Below, piece by piece: positions 39,495 through 44,917 of a DNA stretch of 44,917 bases. The DNA is taken from assembly GCA_900548185.1 (NCBI GenBank), contig URJJ01000023.1, forward strand, positions 1-44,917. Reading direction: 5' to 3'. This stretch comes from an uncultured Opitutales bacterium. Its GTDB lineage: Bacteria > Verrucomicrobiota > Verrucomicrobiia > Opitutales > Intestinicryptomonadaceae. A model generated the notes under the pieces. It was not told the DNA's origin. It saw nothing but the letters and a program-made list of their open reading frames with translations, and searched no databases. How positions within the stretch are numbered: position 1 is the first letter of the stretch; the number at the start of each line of letters is the position of its first letter. The position numbers were made by a program, and so were the translations under genes.

Positions 39495-40181
39495 TTATTC
39501 TCCGACTTCGCTCAGGGCGATCTTCACCGACGGGCTCATAGTCGAGCTCAGCGCCGCGGACTTCACGAGCTTGGTCTTGACGGCTTCGGGCTTGGCGGCC
39601 ACGAGGCTGTGCATGGCAGCCCTTGCGTTCTCCTCGAGCTTTTCGGCGGAGAAGCTGCGCTTGCCGATGACTATCGCCAGGTTGGCGGTCTTGTCCATCT
39701 TGAATTCGACGCGGCCCGCCTTGACTTCGGCTATGGCCGACTCCACGTCGTCTGTCACCGTGCCGCTCTTCGGGTTGGGCATGAGGCCCCTGGGGCCGAG
39801 GACGCGCGCAGCCTTGCGCACTTCCTTCATGGCGGAAGTCGTGGAGATGGCGACGTCGAAGTCCATCCATCCGCCCTCAATCTTCTTGAGGATGTCGTCA
39901 AGGCCCGCGAAATCGGCGCCGGCCTTGAGGGCCGCTTCGGCGTTCTCGGTGAACACCACCACGCGGACGGTCTTGCCGCTGCCGTTGGGGAGGCGGACCG
40001 TGCCGCGAACCATCTGGTTCGACTGCTTCGGGTCCACCGCGAGTTTGAAGGAAAGTTCGACGGTTTCGTCGAATTTCGCCTTGGGCATGCTTTCGAGCGT
40101 CTTTACGGCGTCGGAGAGGGACTTGGCTTCCGCCCCGCCCTTTTCGGCCGCGCTCCTGTATCTTTTGCTTCTTTTAACCAT
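39495..40181 (-). CDS. rplA: 50S ribosomal protein L1
   Basis: 228 residues (E. coli 234). Forms the mobile L1 stalk at the E site, and in many bacteria represses its own operon by binding the leader. Signatures are ELSFKLAVDPKQSNQMVRGT, VRLPNGSGKTVRVVVF and GPRGLMPNPKSGTVTDDVES. The N-terminus is shortened (MVKRSKRYRSAAEKGG). It is preceded by an unusually long 155-base gap after rplK that can fold into hairpins. Confidence 0.98.
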   Translation of the reverse strand: MVKRSKRYRSAAEKGGAEAKSLSDAVKTLESMPKAKFDETVELSFKLAVDPKQSNQMVRGTVRLPNGSGKTVRVVVFTENAEAALKAGADFAGLDDILKKIEGGWMDFDVAISTTSAMKEVRKAARVLGPRGLMPNPKSGTVTDDVESAIAEVKAGRVEFKMDKTANLAIVIGKRSFSAEKLEENARAAMHSLVAAKPEAVKTKLVKSAALSSTMSPSVKIALSEVGE

Positions 40182-40294
40182 GACTGTCTAGTCTCCTGCG
40201 ATTGCAGTGCGGTTTCGGTTGTTCCGGAGGGCCTCCCTCCGCGCGGGAAAACCGTCGTCCCGCGAATTGAATTCTTTGAGCCCCGGAGGGCGGG

Positions 40295-40330
40295 AAAAGC
40301 GCGCCCGCGCGGAAAAACCGCCGGGCGCGC
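40295..40330 (-). terminator. GC-rich hairpin between rplK and rplA
   Basis: Minus-strand GCGCGCCCGGCGG and CCGCGCGGGCGCGC form a stem around a T-rich loop, followed by only four T. A second dyad (GGAGGGAGGCCCTCC, near 40224-40240) lies closer to rplA. In E. coli rplK and rplA are closely linked and controlled by L1 binding upstream of rplK. Here the leader of rplA itself may be an attenuator or an L1-binding site; neither is proven. Confidence 0.4.
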
Positions 40331-40336
40331 AGCAAA

Positions 40337-40762
40337 TCAGTCAACAATTTCGATTCCCATGGAGCGGGCGGTGCCGGCAATGATTTTTGCGGCGGCAGCG
40401 TCGTCGATGGAGTTCATGTCCTTCTGCTTCAGCTTGACGATTTCGGCAATCTGGGCCTTGGTGACCTTGCCCACCTTGTCGGTGTTCGGCTTGGCGGAAG
40501 CGGTCGCGATTCCGGCGGCCTTCTTCAGGAGGACGGCGGCGGGGGGCGACTTGAGGATGAAAGTGAAGGACTTGTCCTGGTAAACCGTGATAACCACGGG
40601 GAGGATCATGCCGTTCTGGTCCTTGGTGCGGGCGTTGAATTCCTTGCAGAATCCCATGATGTTCACGCCGGCGGCGCCGAGGGCGGGACCCACCGGGGGA
40701 GCCGGATTGGCGGCGCCGGCGGGGAGCTGCAGCTTGATCTGCTTAACTATTTTCTTAGCCAT
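40337..40762 (-). CDS. rplK: 50S ribosomal protein L11
   Basis: 141 residues (E. coli 142). Binds the GTPase-associated centre of 23S rRNA; target region of thiostrepton and link to RelA. Begins MAKKIVKQIKLQLPAGAANP; signatures are APPVGPALGAAGVNIMGFCK and the C-terminal MNSIDDAAAAKIIAGTARSM. It lies 58 bases after nusG. Confidence 0.98.
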   Translation of the reverse strand: MAKKIVKQIKLQLPAGAANPAPPVGPALGAAGVNIMGFCKEFNARTKDQNGMILPVVITVYQDKSFTFILKSPPAAVLLKKAAGIATASAKPNTDKVGKVTKAQIAEIVKLKQKDMNSIDDAAAAKIIAGTARSMGIEIVD

Positions 40763-40820
40763 TTCGTATTTCCTTTAATATTTTCTTAGACACTTTACGA
40801 GGCGTGCGTAATAAAAAATC

Positions 40821-41396
40821 CTAGTCTTCCAGGCGCGAAGCCTGGCTGTATTCCAGCTCTACCGGGGTGAAGCGGCCGAATATCGAAACGCTCACCTTCA
40901 GCTTGCCCTTCTCCGGATCGACCTCCTCGATGACTCCCGAGAGGTTGAGGAAGGGTCCGTCCGTAATCTTGACCTGCTCGCCGACGGCGAAGTCCACCTT
41001 CGGGCGGACGACGCCCTTGGCCTTTTCAATCTGCGCGAACATTTCGTCCACTTCGCGCCTGCGCAGTGGAGTGGGCTTGTCGCCGCCCATGAAATTGATG
41101 ACGCCGTTTGCGCGCCTTACAAAATACCATCCGGCTTCGAGGAAGTTTTCGTCCTCGTCGTACAGCTTCATGCGCACGAATATGTAGCCGGGGTAGAGCT
41201 TGCGCTGGCGGGTCGTGGTCTTGCCGCCCTTGACTTCCGAGACGGTCTCGGTCGGCATCAGGATGTCGTCCTTGGAAATGAGGTCGCCCATGTCCTCAAG
41301 ATCGATGAGCATCTTCAGGGATTCCACGGCCTTGTTTTCCATGTTGGAGCGGACCTGCACCGCGTACCACTTCTTAAGATCGGTTTCGGACGACAT
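40821..41396 (-). CDS. nusG: Transcription termination/antitermination factor NusG
   Basis: 191 residues (E. coli 181). The NGN domain (KKWYAVQVRSNMENKAVESL, KLYPGYIFVRM) binds the polymerase clamp; the KOW domain (DFAVGEQVKITDGPFLNLSG) binds S10 or Rho. An insert of about 10 residues (VSEVKGGKTTTRQRKL region) lies between strands, as in many non-proteobacterial NusG proteins. It forms the usual secE-nusG pair, with an 18-base gap. Confidence 0.97.
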   Translation of the reverse strand: MSSETDLKKWYAVQVRSNMENKAVESLKMLIDLEDMGDLISKDDILMPTETVSEVKGGKTTTRQRKLYPGYIFVRMKLYDEDENFLEAGWYFVRRANGVINFMGGDKPTPLRRREVDEMFAQIEKAKGVVRPKVDFAVGEQVKITDGPFLNLSGVIEEVDPEKGKLKVSVSIFGRFTPVELEYSQASRLED

Positions 41397-41414
41397 ATCG
41401 GTATCCCTCCGGAA

Positions 41415-41624
41415 TTAGTTTCCGCTCGCGAATTCGGTGCAGAGGCTCACCACGTTATAAATCGAAAAGTCGGCGACGGCAACGAAGGCGCCGAGGAGCA
41501 GTATGGCCACAAAAACGACCACCATCGAAGACCTTATCTCCTTTGCATTAGGCCAGTTGGCTTTCTTGAGCTCAACCTTGGTCTCCTTGTAGAACTGCCT
41601 TACTTTTGCGAACGGATTAGCCAT
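41415..41624 (-). CDS. secE: Protein translocase subunit SecE
   Basis: 69 residues from the ATG at 41624 (MANPFAKVRQFYKETKVELK). The short, single-membrane-helix form, unlike the three-helix E. coli protein (127). The amphipathic signature KKANWPNAKEIRSSMVVV is followed by the membrane segment VAILLLGAFVAVADFSIYNV. It clamps SecY (12520-13977). The open frame upstream runs into tRNA-Trp and is not coding. Confidence 0.95.
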   Translation of the reverse strand: MANPFAKVRQFYKETKVELKKANWPNAKEIRSSMVVVFVAILLLGAFVAVADFSIYNVVSLCTEFASGN

Positions 41625-41660
41625 GTCTGTTATATTTATGCTGCGCTGACTTAAAAAAGA

Positions 41661-41736
<76 letters not shown>

Positions 41737-41743
41737 GTGGTGC

Positions 41744-41797
41744 AAAAAAAATAAAAAAAATTCCGCACCGGAAGCCGCAGACGGCGGCTTCCGGCAC
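41744..41797 (-). terminator. Terminator after tuf
   Basis: Minus-strand stem CCGGAAGCCG / CGGCTTCCGG with loop CCGTCTG, extendable by GC pairs, followed by TTTTTTTTATTTTTTT. It lies 19 bases after the tuf stop codon, so tRNA-Trp-secE-nusG must rely on read-through or their own promoter. Confidence 0.93.
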
Positions 41798-41815
41798 AAA
41801 ATTCAAAAATCCCCC

Positions 41816-43006
41816 TTAGGAGATGACTTCGCTTATGCGGCCCGCGCCGATGGTGCGGCCGCCTTCGCGGATTGCAAAACGCTGGCCGGCTTCCATCGCG
41901 ATGGGCTTCTGCAGCTCGATGTTGATGGAGATGTTGTCGCCGGGCATGACCATTTCGACGCCTTCAGGAAGCGTGCAGGTGCCGGTGACGTCAGCCGTGC
42001 CGAAGTAGAACTGCGGACGGTAGTTCGTGAAAAACGGCGTGTGGCGGCCGCCTTCGTCCTTGGTGAGGACGTAGATTTCAGCCTTGGCCTTGGTGTGGGG
42101 CTTGATGGTGCCCGGCTTGGCGATAACGTGGCCGCGCTGAACCTGGTTCTTTTCGATGCCGCGCAGGAGGAGGCCGACATTGTCGCCCGCCTGGCCCTGG
42201 TCGAGGAGCTTGCGGAACATTTCGACGCCGGTGATGGTCGTCTTCATCGTGTCGCCGAGGCCGACGATTTCAACTTCTTCGCCGACTTTCACAACGCCGC
42301 GTTCGATACGGCCCGTCGCGACGGTGCCGCGGCCGGTGATGGAGAACACGTCTTCGACGCTCATCATGAAGGGCTTGTCGACGGGGCGTTCCGGTTCGGG
42401 AATTTCCGAGTCGATGGCGTCCATGAGCTGGCCGATGGAGTTGACGCCGAATTCGACGCCTTCGAGGGCCTGCGTGGCGGAGCCGCGGATTATCTTGATG
42501 TTGTCGCCGTCGTACTGGTACTTGTTGAGGAGGTCGCGGACTTCCATTTCAACGAGTTCGAGAAGTTCCGGGTCGTCGAGAAGGTCGCACTTGTTGAGGA
42601 AGACGACGATCTGGGGAACGCCGACCTGGCGGGCCAGAAGTATGTGCTCGCGGGTCTGGGGCATCGGGCCGTCAGCGGCGGAAACGACGAGGATTGCGCC
42701 GTCCATCTGGGCAGCGCCCGTAATCATGTTCTTGACGAAGTCGGCGTGGCCGGGGCAGTCGACGTGCGCGTAGTGGCGCTTTTCCGTTTCGTATTCAACG
42801 TGGGCAACCGCGATGGTAACCGTCTTGGTTGCGTCACGAACCGTGCCGCCCTTGGCGATGTCCTGGTAGGACTTCAACTGGGCGAGGCCCTTGCCAGCCT
42901 GAACCGCGAGAATGGCGGTCGTGAGCGTGGTTTTGCCGTGGTCGATATGGCCGATGGTGCCGACGTTGACGTGCGGCTTCGTTCTTACGAATGATTCTTT
43001 CGACAT
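41816..43006 (-). CDS. tuf: Elongation factor Tu
   Basis: 396 residues (E. coli 394). Delivers aminoacyl-tRNA to the A site. G1 GTIGHIDHGKTTLTTAIL (Ile in place of the common Val in GHVDHGKT), G3 DCPGHADFVKNMITGAAQMD, G4 NKCD; domains II and III follow with GRGTVATGRIERGVVKVGEE and end AGRISEVIS. It lies 32 bases after tRNA-Thr and is the only tuf copy in the window; the usual second copy after fusA is absent. Confidence 0.98.
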   Translation of the reverse strand: MSKESFVRTKPHVNVGTIGHIDHGKTTLTTAILAVQAGKGLAQLKSYQDIAKGGTVRDATKTVTIAVAHVEYETEKRHYAHVDCPGHADFVKNMITGAAQMDGAILVVSAADGPMPQTREHILLARQVGVPQIVVFLNKCDLLDDPELLELVEMEVRDLLNKYQYDGDNIKIIRGSATQALEGVEFGVNSIGQLMDAIDSEIPEPERPVDKPFMMSVEDVFSITGRGTVATGRIERGVVKVGEEVEIVGLGDTMKTTITGVEMFRKLLDQGQAGDNVGLLLRGIEKNQVQRGHVIAKPGTIKPHTKAKAEIYVLTKDEGGRHTPFFTNYRPQFYFGTADVTGTCTLPEGVEMVMPGDNISINIELQKPIAMEAGQRFAIREGGRTIGAGRISEVIS

Positions 43007-43038
43007 GATTTTTCTCTTTTTGGATTGATTACTTCAAA

Positions 43039-43113
43039 TGGAGCCCCAGAGCGGACTTGAACCGCCGACCCCGTCCTTACCAAGGACGTGCTCTACCACT
43101 GAGCTACCGGGGC
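43039..43113 (-). tRNA. tRNA-Thr (anticodon GGT)
   Basis: 75 bases with encoded CCA. Acceptor GCCCCGG pairs with CTGGGGC (one G-U). Anticodon stem CGTCC / GGACG encloses loop TTGGTAA with anticodon GGT. The T-arm GGTTCAAGTCC is standard. It is immediately upstream of tuf, matching the thrT-tufB arrangement of E. coli. Confidence 0.97.
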
Positions 43114-43165
43114 AGACAACTGAAATGCGCCGAACACGCCGACGTTTTTCAATATAAAGGGCAAA

Positions 43166-43194
43166 AAATTGAACAAACCTATATGGCTCGTCAA
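43166..43194 (-). promoter_or_regulatory. Candidate promoter of tRNA-Thr/tuf
   Basis: Minus-strand TTGACG (43189-43194) lies beneath an A/T-rich stretch (GAAAATTTTGAAAAAAAAC) like an UP element. At 17 bases the -10 would be CAATTT, which is weak; TATATT near 43150 is an alternative without a good -35. The rest of the 43114-43339 gap holds no gene. Confidence 0.35.
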
Positions 43195-43316
43195 CGTTTT
43201 TTTTCAAAATTTTCGATTTTTCGGAAAGCCGCACCGTTTTGCCGGTTTTTTTGCATGAAAACCCGGCGGTTTGGCAAAAATCGAAGCGAAGAAACGCCCG
43301 CAAAAAACAGATACTG

Positions 43317-43342
43317 AAAAGAGCCTCCGGACGGGAGCCTTA
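43317..43342 (-). terminator. Weak terminator at the end of the TPR gene
   Basis: Minus-strand GGCTCC-CGTCC-GGAGGC hairpin with one mismatch overlaps the stop codon at 43340-43342 and is followed by TCTTTTC. The stem is short, so termination may be partial. Confidence 0.35.
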
Positions 43343-44086
43343 CATGCGCGACTGGTACCGCCTGGCGAGCTCCGCCCACGCCCCCGCCCGCGGATTCGAC
43401 TCCGCGAGCGCAAACTGCCGCCTGGCCTCGGCGCTGTCGCCGGAAGCGAAGGCGAGCACCCCCAGATGGTAGGCCGCCTCGGCGGAATACACACCGGCCG
43501 ACTGGTTCGCGGCGAGGGATTCAAGCGCCGCCTTCCCGGCCTCCAGACCGCCCGCCTTCAGCAGGCTCATGGCGTTGCCGAGCGCCGCCCTGCCGTAGAG
43601 GGAGCCGCCCTTCAGATAGTCGGCCGCCGTTTCATAAAGTTTCGCGGCGTCCGAAAACTTGCCCTCCTTATAGAGGACGTCCGCATTCTGGACGAGCGCA
43701 ATGCCGGCGGCGGGAGTGTTTACATTTGCGGCGGCAAACTGGTTCTTTGCGTCAAAAGAATCGGCCGCGGCAAATTCGGAGGCCACCGCCTCGCGCTGGC
43801 TGGAAACGTAGAACTTCCACGCGTTGGAGCCCAGAACGAACGCAAACGCAAGCACTATGAGGCTGAGAATGAAGTTCTTGTTGCGCCTCCAGTAAAGCCA
43901 GGCCTTGTCCTCAAACTCGAGCCCCTCGAAATCCTCGTCCAATATGACGGTCTTGCGCTCGTCGGCCGACGGCGCATTGGGGTCGGAAACCTTCAAAACG
44001 CTCCCGCCCGTGACGGCGCTGAATTCGTTTGCGAAAACCGGCTTGTTCTTCGCCTGGTGCGGACCCCTGTTCTTCTTCTCGGCCAT
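43340..44086 (-). CDS. Membrane-anchored TPR protein (YfgM-like)
   Basis: 248 residues. A charged cytosolic head (MAEKKNRGPHQAKNKPVFAN) is followed by the segment AWLYWRRNKNFILSLIVLAF and more hydrophobic residues (about 62-90), a single membrane anchor. The rest is Ala-rich helical TPR repeats: AGIALVQNADVLYKEGKFSD and AAKLYETAADYL, then YSAEAAYHLGVLAFASGDSA. This layout matches the YfgM/Tetratricopeptide_21 family, which in E. coli associates with the SecYEG translocon and PpiD. Function here is inferred from architecture only. A promoter-like pair lies 36-63 bases upstream of the ATG. Confidence 0.75.
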   Translation of the reverse strand: MAEKKNRGPHQAKNKPVFANEFSAVTGGSVLKVSDPNAPSADERKTVILDEDFEGLEFEDKAWLYWRRNKNFILSLIVLAFAFVLGSNAWKFYVSSQREAVASEFAAADSFDAKNQFAAANVNTPAAGIALVQNADVLYKEGKFSDAAKLYETAADYLKGGSLYGRAALGNAMSLLKAGGLEAGKAALESLAANQSAGVYSAEAAYHLGVLAFASGDSAEARRQFALAESNPRAGAWAELARRYQSRM

Positions 44087-44121
44087 AGGAAAATCACTCT
44101 TTTAAATTCTAAAATTGTGGA

Positions 44122-44149
44122 AATTTACACATATGAACGTGCGAATCAA
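44122..44149 (-). promoter_or_regulatory. Candidate promoter of the TPR gene
   Basis: Minus-strand TTGATT (44144-44149), 16-base spacer, TAAATT (44122-44127). The ATG at 44086 follows at a normal leader distance. Confidence 0.45.
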
Positions 44150-44416
44150 GCCATATTTCAAACAAATTGGACGCCTGAATCCCGGATTTATCGCGCCAAA
44201 TCCTCCGCCCTCTCCGTCTGCGACTCGCAATGCCGCGCGGCACAGAAAGTGCGGAACTTTCCTCCGAATATTCTGCATGACATCGGGCGGCATCCGGCGG
44301 GGGCGCCCTAACTTTTTTAATATACTCCGGACAAAATGGAAAAGAGAGAGCGCGCGATTGCGGAGCAGAAAGCGGACTTTGCGGCAAAATTCTTTTTATT
44401 GAAAGGAAAGGGAATG
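44150..44416. other. Gene-free spacer between the TPR gene and the repeat array
   Basis: No supported ORF. Short open frames on both strands show no domain. The plus strand holds CTTTTTTAATATACT near 44307-44322 and TTGCGG near 44379, but I cannot assemble a good plus-strand promoter for the array from them. Confidence 0.5.
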
Positions 44417-44917
44417 CAATAGCCGTCCGAGCTCGGGCGGTGCGGGGCGCATCACGATGCGGAAGCATCGGAGTTCCAGGGGCTATGCCGTTTGAACGGT
44501 AGTTTCTTGAATCACCTCTTGATTGGACTTTGCGAGCTATTGCCGAATGGCAATGCGTCAGGGGAAGGCAATAGCCGCCCGAGCCCGGGCGGCGCAGGTC
44601 GCATCACGATGCGAAAGCATCGGAGGTCCAGGGGCTATGCCGTTTGAACGGTGGTTTCTTGAATCAACTCCTGATTGGACTTTGCGAGCGATTGCCGGAT
44701 GGCAATGCGTCAGGAAAATGCAATAGCCGCCCGGACTCGGGCGGCGCAGGTCGACACACGATGCGGAAGCATCGAAGGTCCAGGGGCTACGCCGTTTGAA
44801 CGGCGGTTTCTCGAATCGCCTTTTGATTGGATTTTGCGAGCTATTGCCGAATGGCAATGCGTCAGGAAAATGCAATAGCCGCCCGGACTCGGGCGGCGCA
44901 GGTCGACACACGATGCG
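44417..44917 (+). repeat. Tandem array of a 152-bp unit with five conserved stem-loops
   Basis: Units start at 44417, 44569, 44721 and 44873 (each with CAATAGCC), giving three complete copies of exactly 152 bases and a fourth cut by the window end. In copy 1 the stem-loops are 44422-44441 (GCCGTCCG/CGGGCGGT), 44455-44470 (CGATGC-GGAA-GCATCG), 44487-44500 (GCCGT-TTGA-ACGGT), 44510-44524 (AATCA-N5-TGATT) and 44539-44554 (ATTGCC-GAAT-GGCAAT). Differences between copies fall in loops and linkers, or exchange a Watson-Crick pair for G-U. The tetraloop of the second stem is always GNRA (GGAA, GAAA). These features suggest a structured RNA read from the plus strand. The unit is not a multiple of three, so a repeated protein is excluded. 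I know no family with this pattern. Confidence 0.85.

Noticed and set aside
44240..44300. GGAGGAAAGT motif like the RNase P RNA core
   Set aside because: Only the short motif matches on the minus strand; flanking helices and the conserved 3' half are missing.
44523..44911. Overlapping 67-codon plus-strand frames and a 117-codon minus-strand frame across the repeat array
   Set aside because: They resemble each other only because the DNA repeats. The 152-base period shifts the frame at every unit, so no consistent repeated protein is encoded.
44417..44917. CRISPR array
   Set aside because: The whole 152-base unit is repeated without unique spacers, and no cas gene is present.

Overview
The window is a single-direction stretch of bacterial chromosome: every convincing gene lies on the minus strand, so transcription runs from high to low coordinates. 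It carries the nearly complete str/S10/spc/alpha super-cluster (tRNA-Thr, tuf, tRNA-Trp, secE, nusG, rplKAJL, rpoBC, rpsLG, fusA, rpsJ, then rplC to rplQ), followed by guaA, a small DNA-modification island, two paralogous membrane proteins and the start of gyrB. The host DNA is GC-rich. A PEP-CTERM surface protein, MetAP between secY and rpsM, C-minus S14 and S4, and the extended S11 suggest a Gram-negative of the PVC group, most likely Verrucomicrobiota (Opitutae-like). That placement is inference from gene style, not from a search.

Layout from the high-coordinate end. At 44417-44917 a 152-bp tandem repeat runs off the window. Next come a membrane-anchored TPR protein (43340-44086), tRNA-Thr/tuf with a strong terminator, and tRNA-Trp-secE-nusG-rplKAJL-rpoBC, with hairpins between rplK/rplA and rplL/rpoB and a terminator after rpoC. 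rpsL-rpsG-fusA-rpsJ follows and ends at a terminator. The usual rpsJ-rplC link is then broken by about 3.8 kb that holds a PEP-CTERM protein gene and non-coding DNA with long homopolymer tracts. The S10-spc-alpha genes follow from their own promoter region at about 23.07 kb to the terminator after rplQ. They include an unexpected 113-residue exported protein between rpsS and rplV, and lack rpmD, rpmJ, infA and adk at their usual places.

Beyond rplQ are a 72-residue zinc-ribbon membrane protein and guaA. Directly abutting the guaA 3' end is an AT-rich island (about 2.4-6.6 kb): a ribbon-helix-helix/cytosine-C5 methyltransferase fusion, an EcoRII-family endonuclease, a Vsr mismatch endonuclease and a frameshifted DUF3644-like gene. 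It has a sigma70-consensus promoter and strong Shine-Dalgarno sites. It reads as a horizontally acquired restriction-modification system that probably acts on CCWGG-like sites, together with the repair enzyme that counters its own mutagenic side effect.

The most unusual signal is the 152-bp repeat array. Each unit holds five short stem-loops, sequence differences between copies fall in loops or swap G-C/A-U for G-U within stems, and the tetraloop and wobble polarity both point to a plus-strand structured RNA. Other points of note are the loss of three of four cysteines at the second zinc site of RpoC, the exported protein inside the S10 operon, and the homopolymer tracts around the PEP-CTERM gene.
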